A DNA stretch of 64,000 nucleotides from Acinetobacter sp. GSS19 (GCF_028621895.1 NZ_CP117520.1:2480001-2544000); one strand, 5' to 3'. Counted from the stretch's first letter, positions 29,964 to 39,070 are shown. Numbers and translations: made by a program. The notes: a model not told the origin generated them from the sequence alone.

Positions 29964-31179
29964 GACGAATCGCCTCCACAGGATCGAGTGCTGCCGCGCG
30001 GCGAGCCGGTACAGCGGCAGCTAAGACACCGGTGAGCGTTGCCAGTAGCAATGCTAACAGCACCAGTTTGCTCGACACGGGAATATAAAATAAACCCGGG
30101 CCGAAGTGATTAAAGACCCAGACCAGGGCATAACTAGCTGCGCTGCCCACCACTGAGCCGAGCAGGCCAAACATGGCACCTTGAAACAGAAAAATGCGCA
30201 AGATTTGCTGTCGGGTTGCACCTGTCGCACGCAAAATGCCAATTTCCCGGGTTCGCTGTACCACGCTCACCGATAAGACACTGGCAATCCCAAAGGCCAC
30301 AGAAATGGCCACGAAGACGATAATCATGCTGGTCGACAGGCTTTGTGCCGAAATGGCATTCATGAGCTGGGCATTGGTTTTGATCCAGCTTTCAGCTTGC
30401 AGCGAAGTTAAACGTCCGACTTGTGCCGCAATTTCATCAGCCTGGAAAATATCGGCAACCGTCAGGTCGATGACCGTGACCCCGCCCGGAAGACTGAGCA
30501 GGGATTGTGCCTGTTTCAGGTCCAGATAAACATAACGTGCGTCCAGTTCACGCACACCGAGTTCAAAAATCCCGGCAATATTCACCACTGCACTGTTTTG
30601 CTGGCCAGTATCCAAGCGTAGTTTGCTACCAACCTGCACACCTAAGTCATCCGCCAGCTGGCTGCCAATTAGCACGTTGTCCGCACCTACCCGCAGCTGG
30701 CCACTGATCAGATAGTTTTTGAGCGGGATAATTCTTTGATAACGTTCTACATCGATGCCCACCAGCGCGACGGATTCCAGAGCATCACCGCGCTGGGCAA
30801 AGGCTGGACCCGAGACCACGGGAGAGACCGCGGTGAGTACCGGCAGCTGATCGAGAGTGGCTGTCACTTGTTGCCAGTTGTTGATTGAACGCAGGCGCTG
30901 CGCACGTTTGTCTTCCAGCAACAGTTGCAAGGTTCCGGGACGGGGTAGGGCAATGTGATTGACATCATCGGGTGACAGTACACGAATATGTGCTTGAGTG
31001 CCCAAGGTGCGCTGGATAATATTCGATTGCAACCCTTGCATCAGTGCCGAAACAAACACAATGACCGCCACCCCCACGGCAACGCCCACCGTGATCATGA
31101 TCGACTGTGCGCGTCCCTCGCGTAAGAAACTGACGGCGATGGTCCATTCAATCCAGAGTCGTCCGAGTAGTTTTTTCAA
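29956..31179 (-). CDS. ABC transporter permease (FtsX/MacB-like)
   Basis: A 407-residue permease with one N-terminal helix, a periplasmic MacB-type domain (residues about 45-250) and three C-terminal helices. SFLREGRAQSIMITVGVAVG at the start and TREIGILRATGATRQQILRIF near residue 310 are the classical FtsX/LolC/MacB motifs. It overlaps its upstream adaptor gene by four bases. The split into separate ATPase and permease genes resembles DevCA-type systems more than E. coli MacB. Confidence 0.92.
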   Translation of the reverse strand: MKKLLGRLWIEWTIAVSFLREGRAQSIMITVGVAVGVAVIVFVSALMQGLQSNIIQRTLGTQAHIRVLSPDDVNHIALPRPGTLQLLLEDKRAQRLRSINNWQQVTATLDQLPVLTAVSPVVSGPAFAQRGDALESVALVGIDVERYQRIIPLKNYLISGQLRVGADNVLIGSQLADDLGVQVGSKLRLDTGQQNSAVVNIAGIFELGVRELDARYVYLDLKQAQSLLSLPGGVTVIDLTVADIFQADEIAAQVGRLTSLQAESWIKTNAQLMNAISAQSLSTSMIIVFVAISVAFGIASVLSVSVVQRTREIGILRATGATRQQILRIFLFQGAMFGLLGSVVGSAASYALVWVFNHFGPGLFYIPVSSKLVLLALLLATLTGVLAAAVPARRAAALDPVEAIRHV

Positions 31180-32402
31180 TCGAATTTCACCGGTAGTTCA
31201 TTTTTGCTATCTGCATCGGCACGCGCTGCAACGGGTATTTTTTCTGGTTTGACCCGTACACGGGTACCTTCTGCAAGTGAGGTGGTTGGGGTGGATAGAA
31301 CCTCATCACCAGATTTTAAGCCCGCAATCACTTCTGACATCGCCAGACCGCGTAAACCCAAGGTGATGCGCTGACGCTGTATTTTGCCCTGACGGACTAA
31401 CAGCACAGTTGCCCGGGTACCTTGCACATCTGTTAATGCATCATTCGGGATAACCAGTGCCCGTTCGCGTTTGGCTGTTTCAATATTCACTGAAACGGTC
31501 ATATCCTGACGTAAAAATTCAGGGACGGGATTCACCGCTAGACGAACTTCCACGGTTCCACGCTGCGGATCAATGCTTGGTGCAATAAAATTGATCCGTG
31601 CGGGAAAAGGCTGATCGGGATAGGCATCCGCGATGACGCTCGCTGGCTGCTGTAAGGCAAGCTGCGGTAAATTGCGTTCATCGAGCGGTACACGAATTTC
31701 CGTATCCCCTGCTAAAGCGATGGTCAGCAGTGTCTTGCCAGGCTGAACCACATCACCCGGTTCGACATGGCGAGTTAGGATGGTACCGGCCGTTTCGGCA
31801 CGAATTTGGGTTTTTGCCAGTTGGGCCTGCAATGCTGCCAGACGTTCACGTAGCAATCTCTCCTCCACATTGCCAGGTGCCAGTGCAGTCGCTTTTAAGC
31901 GTGCTGACTCGAAGTTATTCCGCGCTAGGCGTTCGGCTTTTTCTGCTTGTTCCCGCATTTCAGCCGAGACGATGCCGGGTTCAGTGAGATCGCGTCTGCG
32001 GTTTGCTTCCCGGCTGGCCTGTTCCAGTTGTGCTTTGGCATTGGCCAAGTCCACTGCGGCCTGAGGACGACGGTTGCTAGCCAACTCGGCCAGTGCAGTC
32101 TCAGCCTGTCGGACTTGAGCCGCGATTTCATCCGATTTCAGCACCAAGAGTAGGTCTCCTTGTGCAACCCGATCACCTTCCTGTACACGCCGCTCAAGTA
32201 CCACGCCTGTGATTTCACTCCCCACCTGGGTACGTGCGACCGTTGAAACGCGTCCTGTGGCTACTACTGTTTGTACCAGCGGCATTGCGCTAATACGATA
32301 GCTTGCCACCAGAGGACCTTGCCACCAGCGAAAAACTGCAAAATCTGCGACGAGGATAAGCAGGACAATTATCGCGATATATTTGTAGTGGATAGTGCGC
32401 AA
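31176..32402 (-). CDS. HlyD/MacA-type periplasmic adaptor protein
   Basis: A 408-residue membrane-fusion protein: N-terminal anchor (residues 7-27), lipoyl halves VATGRVSTVARTQVGSEITG and a second near 200-230, an alpha-helical hairpin (about 90-185) and a barrel domain. It starts with TTG at 32402; AGGAG lies seven bases upstream in the minus strand, so the unusual start is well supported. No outer-membrane factor is adjacent; a TolC-like protein elsewhere, or the NodT-type gene at 13369, would be needed. Confidence 0.9.
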   Translation of the reverse strand: MRTIHYKYIAIIVLLILVADFAVFRWWQGPLVASYRISAMPLVQTVVATGRVSTVARTQVGSEITGVVLERRVQEGDRVAQGDLLLVLKSDEIAAQVRQAETALAELASNRRPQAAVDLANAKAQLEQASREANRRRDLTEPGIVSAEMREQAEKAERLARNNFESARLKATALAPGNVEERLLRERLAALQAQLAKTQIRAETAGTILTRHVEPGDVVQPGKTLLTIALAGDTEIRVPLDERNLPQLALQQPASVIADAYPDQPFPARINFIAPSIDPQRGTVEVRLAVNPVPEFLRQDMTVSVNIETAKRERALVIPNDALTDVQGTRATVLLVRQGKIQRQRITLGLRGLAMSEVIAGLKSGDEVLSTPTTSLAEGTRVRVKPEKIPVAARADADSKNELPVKFD

Positions 32403-32564
32403 TCAGCTTCTCCTGTTTGGATTAAAGCCTCGGATTTCGGTGAATCAAATACAGCTTGTTGGTATTTACTTGGTATGGACTATAAATGTTTATCGAAAGC
32501 TCTGACAAGAGATTTAAACTTTGCAATCCTGCTGTTAGAAATTAAGGCGGATCAGCAACAGTAA
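32388..32564 (+). pseudogene. Possible protein-coding fragment
   Basis: The plus-strand frame reads SASPVWIKASDFGESNTACW and then YLLGMDYKCLSKALTRDLNF up to a stop at 32564. It looks like the end of a real protein and is followed by a plus-strand terminator at 32663. No acceptable start exists outside the divergent adaptor gene. It may be the remains of a truncated gene, or chance. Confidence 0.25.
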
Positions 32565-32662
32565 TTTATAAGGGAACCATATCTTTTATCTAGATACCCC
32601 AATCTTGGCAAGAGTCACCGACATAAAATACACTAAATAACATAATTTGTATTTTAATAAAC

Positions 32663-32696
32663 CCTATATATAACAGTTATATAGGATTTTTATTTT
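32663..32696 (+). terminator. Hairpin with T-run
   Basis: CCTATATA and TATATAGG form an eight-base stem with a seven-base loop, followed by ATTTTTATTTT. It faces the plus direction although no intact plus-strand gene lies before it. Confidence 0.6.
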
Positions 32697-32768
32697 GTGT
32701 GGTGTAATTTAAGGTAGGGTGGGGTAAGCACAAGTTGGTCACTTTAAAATTCATATAAATTCAACAAT

Positions 32769-32837
32769 AATAACCAACATAAAATCTACTTCTGTTTTTA
32801 TAATTTTTATTTTTTGATAAAAATTTTTTAGCTGTGG
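32769..32837 (+). repeat. Direct repeat A, copy 1
   Basis: About 70 bases starting TAACCAACATAAAATCTACT and ending GCTGTGG recur at 38129-38205 with few changes, one of them an eight-base insertion. Both copies are followed by an IS end of the type GGnTTTGTTGCACAAAC. Confidence 0.8.
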
Positions 32838-32839
32838 GG

Positions 32840-33873
32840 GGCTTTGTTGCACAAACCTACCATTGAATGCTTCTGCATCAATATAATTGCGGAATGAATA
32901 ATCCCACTCCTAAAATCTATCGTACAACCAATTGGTCTTTTACAACCGAGCTTTGATAAACTGTGGAAATCTCTCGATCTGGTTTGATCCGACTACTCAA
33001 TGGTATGCACAATCAAAAGTCAAACATGGTAGAAATCAAACCTATTCAGATGCTGCTATTCAATACTGCCTCATGATCAAATCTCTATTTCGGCTCTCTT
33101 TACGCATGGTCACTGGCTTTGTCCAGAGCCTTATTAAACTCTGTGGATTAAATTGGATAGCACCAGATTATTCGACCATTTGCAGAAGACAAAAGCATAT
33201 TGATATTGCAATGCGCTATCAACAAAGTCGTGATGGTCTCCAGCTGCTCGTTGACTCTACTGGCTTGAAGTTTTTAGGTGAAGGTGAATGGAAACGTAAG
33301 AAACATCAGCCCGAATATCGTCGCCAATAGCGTAGACTTCACATTGATATAGATGCTGAAACGCTGCAAATACAGACCAGCTCACGACAAACAATGTCAG
33401 TAATTCACAAGTACTCGAGGATTTACTTGATCAAATTCCACTTGATGAGCAGATTGATTGTGTCTATACAGATGGGGCTTATGACACGAAACACTGCAGA
33501 AAAGTCATTTCAGATCGAGAGGCATATGCGGTGATTCCGCCAAGAAAAAATGCGAAGCCTTGGAAAGACAAAAAGCTGAGCTCTTTAGAAAGAAATGAAT
33601 AGTTGAAAACGGTTAAATGCCTAGGAAGAACAATTTGGAAAAAGTGGTCTGGGTATCATCGTCGAAGTTTGTTGGAAGCCAAGATGCATTGCATTAAATT
33701 ATTAGGCGATAAATTAACGGCAAGGAACTTTCTTAGTCAGGTGAATGAGATTCATGCCCATGTGGCAGTATTAAATAAATTTACGGAATTAGGCCGAGCT
33801 CATAACCAAGTTGTCTGTTAAATTTGAATGGCTTGGGGGAAATTCGGCTTTAAAATGTTTATGCAACAAAGCC
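32840..33873 (+). mobile_element. IS5-family (IS903-like) insertion sequence, degenerate
   Basis: The element is bounded by terminal inverted repeats GGCTTTGTTGCA (left) and TGCAACAAAGCC (right), about 1034 bp long. The two flanks show no matching nine-base duplication, so either the ends have been rearranged or the target copy has decayed. Internal copies of the transposase are discussed separately. Fragments of the same element type occur at 38278 and 39130-39300. Confidence 0.85.
32894..33821 (+). pseudogene. IS5-family transposase, broken
   Basis: Reading begins MNNPTPKIYRTTNWSF and then jumps frame in the TTTT run near 32936 to continue YNRALINCGNLSIWFDPTTQ. A stop interrupts after PEYRRQ at 33330, and more frame breaks follow until the C-terminal part TVKCLGRTIWKKWSGYHRRS at about 33603. 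DDE-type motifs (VDSTGLK, YTDGAYD) are recognisable. At least two frame changes and one stop make it inactive. Confidence 0.8.
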
Positions 33874-34010
33874 TATACAGAAGCGAAAAACAGAACTGCT
33901 CAAGAGTTTATTGGCTAACTCATGAAACCAACTATCCAGCAAGAATCTTATATGATCAGTTGGCCGACAATACAGCCTTCATTCAGTATCGTAAGAATTT
34001 AGGTGCATAA
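33874..34010 (+). pseudogene. C-terminal fragment of a GNAT acetyltransferase
   Basis: Directly after the IS right end the plus strand encodes YWLTHETNYPARILYDQLAD and then AFIQYRKNLGA before a stop. This is the usual C-terminal motif of GNAT N-acetyltransferases (W-x3-E-N/T-N-x-A-R-x-L-Y-D). The N-terminal part is missing, so the IS or a rearrangement truncated it. Confidence 0.65.
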
Positions 34011-34041
34011 ATTTAAAAACGTGGAACACAAAAATTCACAT

Positions 34042-34074
34042 AAAAGGCCCAATGATGTGTGAATGGGCTTTTAT
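34042..34074. terminator. Hairpin between the GNAT fragment and the DUF4142 gene
   Basis: AAAAGGCCCA and TGGGCTTTT form a stem with a loop of about ten bases. The A- and T-runs on both sides allow it to work for both converging transcripts. Confidence 0.65.
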
Positions 34075-34151
34075 AAAAATCATAAAATATTGATTTAAAA
34101 ATAAATTATTGTGTTGTTTGCCAAAAAAATATCTACAAAATCAGTGGCTAC

Positions 34152-34754
34152 TTACTTTTCATTTATCTTGATAAGTATTTGTTTAGCTGTTTGTAAATGC
34201 TTGGCAACCGTGGTGCGAGTTTGTGCAAGCATACTTTTTAAATCTGAATTATTAGTGTTGGGTATCAATTGCTTATCGATAAGCATAAGAACTTTACGAT
34301 GTTCTTTAACTTGACTCATCATATAGTCTTTATCAATTGTCGTATTAGATGATTTCGTAAGCTTACTAACGATCTTATCACTATTTTTTTGCAGTGACGT
34401 ACTGGTATGACTAACTTGTGGAGTTAATTGCAGACGACTCGCCAGCTCTTGAACCTTTGTCTCATTTGATGAGTGTTCATTAATCATCATTTGAGCGTAC
34501 TTACGGGTATCATCCGCTTTTAGCTTTGGCAATGCAGTTTTTGCCTGCTTAATCTCACCATGATTGGTCGTGCTTAATACTTTAATAATTCTATTATCAG
34601 TTAAAATCTCATTATTCGCATGCGGTAACTTAAGATGATTTTTTCCTTCCTGCGTAGATTCACGATCCATTGCCATAGCTTGGCATGCTGTAAGACTTAA
34701 TATGCCACTTACTGCCATACAGTTAATTATTTTCATCATATTGTTAGCTTTCAT
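34152..34754 (-). CDS. DUF4142 domain lipoprotein
   Basis: A 200-residue protein with an N-terminal signal and lipobox LTAC near residue 24. The DUF4142 four-helix pattern follows (NNEILTDNRIIKVLSTTNHGEIKQ, KLKADDTRKYAQMMINEHSS in parts; EHRKVLMLIDKQLIP). AAGG lies eight bases before the ATG at 34754. Relatives are secreted, ferritin-like in fold, and of unknown function. It sits in the AT-rich accessory zone. Confidence 0.8.
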   Translation of the reverse strand: MKANNMMKIINCMAVSGILSLTACQAMAMDRESTQEGKNHLKLPHANNEILTDNRIIKVLSTTNHGEIKQAKTALPKLKADDTRKYAQMMINEHSSNETKVQELASRLQLTPQVSHTSTSLQKNSDKIVSKLTKSSNTTIDKDYMMSQVKEHRKVLMLIDKQLIPNTNNSDLKSMLAQTRTTVAKHLQTAKQILIKINEK

Positions 34755-35457
34755 CTTATAAACCTTAAGATTTTTATTGAATTGGCATTGATAAGATAGG
34801 TTAAAGGCATAAAAAAAGTGTAATATTTGAGCAGATTTTTTAGATAAATATATAAAATGCTATTAATTTAAGTAAAGATTTTCGTTTTTTTATTGAGAAA
34901 ATATTTCTTATCTATTTCATTATGTCGAAAAAACTAAATAGCGACGGATTTTGTAGAAATCTTAAGTAATTCTATTCTGTTGTTAAAGGATAAGGGGTAT
35001 TTTCTCTTAAACTTTTTACACACATCTTTAAGTATGTTTGGACGATGCAAAATTTCTCATAACAACGACTATACTTTTTAATAGAAGATGCCAAATGATT
35101 AGTCGTTGTTCATAAATTTAACAATGATAATGATTATGAAGAGAAATTTATAAGTTTGAGAGGGAAGATTACTAGGTCATCACGCTCTCCGACTAGAAAA
35201 TATGCGTAGAAGAGACCTAACAAGCCGCTAAAAACTCAACCGTAAAAAGCTGGAGTAAGACTCATCTATCAAGGTCTACATGACTATGAATCTACTTTGC
35301 TTCTCCATTGAATTATGTGACAAAAGTAAATCGATCAAAAAACAACAGAGCTTGTGGATAGTAAAAATGAGAACTTATAACTCTCATTTTTGACTCTGAA
35401 TACAGTAGGAGGCAATTTATAAGATCTACAGATCGAAATTTCTTTACATACATGAAA
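34755..35457. other. Gene-poor AT-rich region
   Basis: About 700 bases without a supported gene. Only a hairpin at 35363-35391 stands out. The stretch 35160-35290 has a less AT-rich, possibly once-coding composition, but no open frame can be defended. Confidence 0.5.
35363..35391 (-). terminator. Terminator of the small lipoprotein-like gene
   Basis: AAAAATGAGA and TCTCATTTTT form a ten-base stem with a nine-base loop, about 65 bases past the stop of the minus-strand gene. Confidence 0.7.
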
Positions 35458-35691
35458 TCAGTAATAGAAATAAAATTTGTTATCTCCTAAATGTCCTTCA
35501 ACTTTTTTAGAACTACTACCATTAGCATAATTTTCATATTCATAATTATAATTAGAGATAGGCTGAGTCACATTTACCTGGTCAAAATGTGAATTAATAC
35601 CTCTTTCATCTAAAGAAATATTTTGAGAACATGCATATAAAGAACATGTCGTAGAAGAGAATAAGAATGTAATTTTTATAAGTGATTCCAT
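35458..35691 (-). CDS. Small putative lipoprotein, unknown
   Basis: A 77-residue protein starting MESLIKITFLFSSTTCSLYA with a cysteine after SLYA that could be a lipobox. The rest is polar and rich in asparagine, tyrosine and serine (NYNYEYENYANGSSSKKVEG). AAGG lies nine bases before the ATG. No family recognised. The terminator downstream supports expression. Confidence 0.45.
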   Translation of the reverse strand: MESLIKITFLFSSTTCSLYACSQNISLDERGINSHFDQVNVTQPISNYNYEYENYANGSSSKKVEGHLGDNKFYFYY

Positions 35692-35697
35692 TACCAA

Positions 35698-36088
35698 TAA
35701 CCTTTTAAAAACAATAAATTGACAAAAAATAAAAAAATTAATTAGAAGAGATTTAACTTTTAAAAACTAAAAATAAACCGTTAAAAATCTTGATGTAAGT
35801 TTATAGCTTCATTTTATTGCTATTAAGTGACAATAAGTATTGCTTGTAAGTAACTATAATTATTTCAAATTCATATAGATAAGGATGGAAAGATAAATGA
35901 ACATATAAATTCCCACTTAATTAAAATTTTAACTTGTTGATTAATAATAAAAATATTAAAAATTAACATTTTATTAGAATGTTAATGTTTGAGAAAGAAA
36001 TGTTTTTATTTGAAACAAAACTCATAAACTTTAAAAAAACATAATTTATCGGGGTATATTTTCGCCAAAATAATTTCTAGATTTTATT
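35698..36088. other. Very AT-rich region upstream of the acetyltransferase gene
   Basis: About 390 bases, mostly A and T. Probably contains the promoter of the acetyltransferase gene. Nothing else recognised. Confidence 0.4.
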
Positions 36089-36625
36089 ATGACTATTAAA
36101 TATATCAAAAGTGATCTTTACCGCTATGCGGGAAATTGTAGCTTTAAATCCTTTTTAATCAATTATCTGTCTCAGAGAGGGTTTAATTTTTCATTTTGGC
36201 TCCGACTTGCTAGTAGTAAAGGTATTATTCGTAAATTTGCTTATCCTATTTATTTTTATAAGAAAAGAAGGTATGGCTTAGATGTCAGCCATAAAACGAA
36301 GATTGGATATGGCTTATATATAGGCCATGGTGGGCCTTTGATCGTGAATCCAACAGCAACGATTGGGAACAATGTAAACTTATCTCAATATGTCACTATT
36401 GGTTCCAATCTAGGCAAGGCAGCTGAGATCGCAGATTATGTTTATATAGGTCCCAATGTCTGTATTGTTGAAGATGTAAAAATTGGTAGAGGGGCTTCTA
36501 TTGGTGCAGGAAGCATAGTAGTAAAAAATATTCCGGAGAACGCCACGGCTGCTGGAAATTATGCAAGAACCTTAAACTATAATACTCCAGGTCGCTTCAT
36601 TCAAAACCCGTGGCCAATGTATTAA
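36089..36625 (+). CDS. Left-handed beta-helix acyltransferase (serine acetyltransferase/WcaF-like)
   Basis: A 178-residue hexapeptide-repeat acetyltransferase. An N-terminal helical part (1-60) is followed by repeats such as TKIGYGLYIGHGGPLIVNPT (about 70-90), ATIGNNVNLSQYVTIGSN and VKIGRGASIGAGSIVVKNIP. The GHGG histidine fits the catalytic site. It resembles serine acetyltransferases of polysaccharide clusters. Here it stands alone between AT-rich DNA and an IS, with no sugar genes near, so it may be a transferred or left-over gene. Confidence 0.82.
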   Translation: MTIKYIKSDLYRYAGNCSFKSFLINYLSQRGFNFSFWLRLASSKGIIRKFAYPIYFYKKRRYGLDVSHKTKIGYGLYIGHGGPLIVNPTATIGNNVNLSQYVTIGSNLGKAAEIADYVYIGPNVCIVEDVKIGRGASIGAGSIVVKNIPENATAAGNYARTLNYNTPGRFIQNPWPMY

Positions 36626-36710
36626 TGACCCCATTTAATATAATGGGCATTATTCGAAATTTATAAAAAATAGTTTTATTTATCAATATGTTACTATGTA
36701 AGAAAATAGG

Positions 36711-36836
36711 TGGCGCAAACTCAAAAAGTTGATTTGGAAACAAGTCGGCTTTTTGTGCTCAATTCTGACATCTTTCGCCAAAAAAATGTTTAAAAAATAG
36801 CCTATTCGCGTTTTTCCCTGATTCCATCAGATGGGG
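36711..36836 (-). repeat. Partial copy of the dispersed intergenic repeat
   Basis: The reverse complement aligns with 6601-6723 over its whole length, sharing CATCTGATGGAATCAGG, GATGTCAGAATTGA, GACTTGTTTC and AAATCA. It ends right at the left end of the IS3-family element, which may have inserted into it. Confidence 0.75.
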
Positions 36837-37033
36837 AATCCTCCCTAGAAATAATAGGATGTAAAAGTAGAATTTTCTCTTAAGATACGAGCAGGAGATT
36901 CTGCATGAAAACATCTAAATTTACTGACAGTCAGATCATGTCTATCTTGAAGCAGGCGGAATCTGGCACACCTGTTGCCGCTCTTTGCCGTGAACACGGC
37001 ATGAGTAATGCCACGTTTTATAAATAGCGTGCC

Positions 37034-37053
37034 TTGCGCAGCAGTGCTGCTCA
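37034..37053 (+). repeat. 20-base palindromic repeat, copy 1 (in orfA)
   Basis: TTGCGCAGCAGTGCTGCTCA. It contains the self-complementary core GCAGCAGTGCTGC and sits between codons of the IS3 orfA, changing the frame. Confidence 0.8.
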
Positions 37054-37174
37054 GGTGGTATGGATACATCATTAATGGCAAGACTTAAAGAGCTAGAAGC
37101 CGAAAATACCAGACTTAAAAAGATGTATGCGGAAGAGCGATTAAAGGCTGAAATCATCCAGAAAGCGATGGCAA

Positions 37175-37194
37175 TGAGCAGCACTGCTGCGCAA
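37175..37194 (-). repeat. 20-base palindromic repeat, copy 2 (orfA/orfB junction)
   Basis: TGAGCAGCACTGCTGCGCAA, the exact reverse complement of copy 1, only 121 bases away. It lies where orfA normally ends in a lysine-rich tail. Confidence 0.8.
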
Positions 37195-37196
37195 GG

Positions 37197-38031
37197 GTGA
37201 AGCCATCTTGCCGGCGTAAGATGGCACAACAGGCAGTTGCCCAGCATGCCATTAGTATTCGTTTGACTTGTAAAGCATTTGGCATTAGTGAAACCTGCTA
37301 CCGCTATCAAGCCAAACTCAGCGATGACAATGCATTAATTGCTGAACAGCTCATTGAACTCACTGAGGAAAATTCCGATTGGGGCTTTGGTCTGTGCTTC
37401 TCGTATTTACGGCATGTTGAGAGTCACTGCTGGAATCACAAGCGGGTTTACCGCATTTACTGTGAGTTGGCACTGAATCTGCGTATTAAACCGAGAAGAA
37501 GACTAAAACGGCATGCGCCTGAACCATTGAAAGAACCAATCCGAGAAAATCAGGTTTGGTCATTAGATTTTATGCATGATCAGCTTTCCGATGGTCGCAA
37601 GTTTCGATTATTGAATGTGATTGATGATTACCACCGCGAAGGCCTAGCCATTGAAGCAGGGTTCTCATTGCCCACAATCAGGGTTATTCGTACGTTGAAT
37701 CAATTGCTGGAGTGGAGAGAAAAACCGTTAGTGATCCGATGCGATAATGGCCCCCGAGTTTATCAGTCACGAATTTGTGCGCTGGCTAACTGAACAAGGT
37801 ATTCATATTGAATATATTCAACCGGGTAAGCCACAGCAGAATGCATATATTGAACGATATAATCGGACTATACGTTATAGTTGGCTGAGCAAACATTTGT
37901 TTGATACGTAGAAGGAGTTCAGGATTATGCAACTGATTCTTGCGCAGCGCTGCTGCTCAGGCATTACAATCATGAAAGACCACACCAAGCTAACAAAGGA
38001 AGGCCACCTCTAAGGGCTGCTTAACCTCTAC
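37197..38031 (+). pseudogene. IS3-family transposase orfB, broken
   Basis: The open part begins at a GTG/ATG region near 37197 ([16 protein letters not shown]) and runs to 37793. The catalytic aspartates are in SLDFMHDQ and RCDNGP; a frame change follows in GGCCCCCGAGTT, after which [20 protein letters not shown] and the glutamate-bearing YIERYNRTIR are read. A stop (TAG) at about 37909 and the third palindrome at 37940 follow. Inactive. Confidence 0.8.
37940..37959 (+). repeat. 20-base palindromic repeat, copy 3 (in orfB)
   Basis: TTGCGCAGCGCTGCTGCTCA, 18 of 20 bases as copy 1. It stands in the C-terminal coding part of orfB, between the codons for YAT and those for HYNHERP. Confidence 0.8.
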
Positions 38032-38128
38032 TTTTAACTTCGGTTATTTATGGGAGGATTACCGGACGGGCATTAATAAAACAACATTGCATAAGCTCTA
38101 TAATGGAAAATTGACTGGGATTGACTTA

Positions 38129-38205
38129 AATAACCAACATAAAATCTACTTCTGCTTTTTATAATTTTTATTTTTTATCTTTTGATAAAAATTGTTTAGC
38201 TGTGG
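38129..38205 (+). repeat. Direct repeat A, copy 2
   Basis: Matches 32769-32837, from TAACCAACATAAAATCTACT to GCTGTGG. About 70 bases further an IS5-like left end (GGATTTGTTGCACAAAC, 38279-38295) follows, as it does directly after copy 1. Confidence 0.8.
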
Positions 38206-38438
38206 AGTCCTGGATTGGGCAAGCAACTATAGTCAAATACATTAATGAGTGATCGGTCTTTATTCTTTAGTTGAGAAGGGATTTGTTGCACAAACTTGTC
38301 CGTATTGAATAGCTAATACCTTATAGCAGTCGCTGCTAATGATTCATGTGAGTTTGCAAGTGCATAATAAATTGCTTGCTTTTAAATTCTGGACTAAGGC
38401 GTTTAGCAATTGTTAACGTTACGTTCTCTTCAGGTGGG

Positions 38439-38458
38439 CGAGAAGCCATGCTCCGCAA
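38439..38458 (-). repeat. 20-base palindromic repeat, probable degenerate copy
   Basis: CGAGAAGCCATGCTCCGCAA agrees with the copy at 39210 in 17 of 20 positions. It has lost the perfect core, so it could be an older copy. Confidence 0.45.
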
Positions 38459-38473
38459 GGTCTATTATTTTGT

Positions 38474-38494
38474 CTGGGAGAGTGGTGGCTATTC
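38474..38494 (+). repeat. GAGAGTGGTGG motif, isolated copy
   Basis: CTGGGAGAGTGGTGGCTATT resembles the TAGGAGAGTGGTGGCAGTCC motif found in pairs at 46656-46713 and 63132-63183. Confidence 0.5.
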
Positions 38495-38507
38495 AAGCAG
38501 TGTCATA

Positions 38508-38536
38508 AAAAAAGCCTAATCTTGGTAAGACTAGGC
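38508..38536 (-). terminator. Terminator of the tRNA gene
   Basis: AGCCTA-TCTT and AAGA-TAGGCT form a stem with A-run on the left; on the minus strand this is a hairpin followed by a T-run, 23 bases past the tRNA. Confidence 0.8.
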
Positions 38537-38558
38537 TATAAACTTTAAATTCTTTCAT

Positions 38559-38635
<77 letters not shown>

Positions 38636-38727
38636 TCAACGAGTTAGCTTTATACGCTTTCACAACTAGTAATGCAAACCCTTATTAGCAAATAGTCAGT
38701 TTCAGAGGCAATTAGATGACTTAAATC

Positions 38728-39015
38728 TTACCTCATACTAGGCTCAGTCTTAAACAAATGATGAGAAGCCCTATAAAGGCTCAATCTTCTTTTCTCATCT
38801 TCTAAAAAAGCCGCTGGCTCTTCTAACCATGTGGATACTCGTGTATCAAGATCTGAATTACGTAATACCCAATCAGAAATTGAGCCGTGCATAAAAGTAT
38901 TATCGGCAAATACCAGCTTTGCTTTATTAGGGATATCACTGATAAACACTTTATGTGTTGGTAATGAACCAAATACACTTATTTGAGTGTATCTGTATTT
39001 ATAAAATTCTGACAT
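38728..39015 (-). CDS. Unknown protein, 95 residues
   Basis: MSEFYKYRYTQISVFGSLPT... without signal peptide or membrane helix. FLEDEKRRLSLYRASHHLF near the end is helical. No family recognised. No clear ribosome site lies before the ATG. The frame is full of normal residues and lies upstream of the tRNA, so it may be a real small gene or a remnant. Confidence 0.4.
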   Translation of the reverse strand: MSEFYKYRYTQISVFGSLPTHKVFISDIPNKAKLVFADNTFMHGSISDWVLRNSDLDTRVSTWLEEPAAFLEDEKRRLSLYRASHHLFKTEPSMR

Positions 39016-39070
39016 GAAAACAAATTACTGGGGTGGTCGCCCACTATACCACCATATAATATGACAACAG

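Larger units (their letters stand above)
36905..37195 (+). pseudogene. IS3-family transposase orfA, broken
   Basis: The frame MKTSKFTDSQIMSILKQAES and GTPVAALCREHGMSNATFYK is a typical HTH_Tnp_1 start. It meets a TAG where tryptophan is usual, and then a 20-base palindrome. Reading resumes in another frame as MARLKELEAENTRLKKMYAE. A second palindrome replaces the lysine-rich end before orfB. Confidence 0.8.
36834..38063 (+). mobile_element. IS3-family insertion sequence, degenerate
   Basis: About 1.23 kb. The imperfect inverted ends share AATCCTCCC, a short AT block and AAAAGTAGA on both sides. It carries an orfA frame (MKTSKFTDSQIMSILKQAES) and an orfB with the rve integrase domain ([25 protein letters not shown]). 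Three 20-base palindromes interrupt the coding frames. Additional stops occur, so it is not functional. Exact ends are uncertain by a few bases. Confidence 0.85.
38206..38507. other. Non-coding remnant region with an IS5-type end
   Basis: Contains the IS5-like left end near 38279, a probable fifth copy of the 20-base palindrome (38439-38458) and a GTCTGGGAGAGTGGTGGCTA motif (38472-38491) related to the 37-bp repeat. No gene is supported. Confidence 0.5.

Noticed and set aside
32840..33873. A target-site duplication around the IS5-family copy
   Set aside because: The nine bases on the left (GCTGTGGGG) and on the right (TATACAGAA) do not agree.
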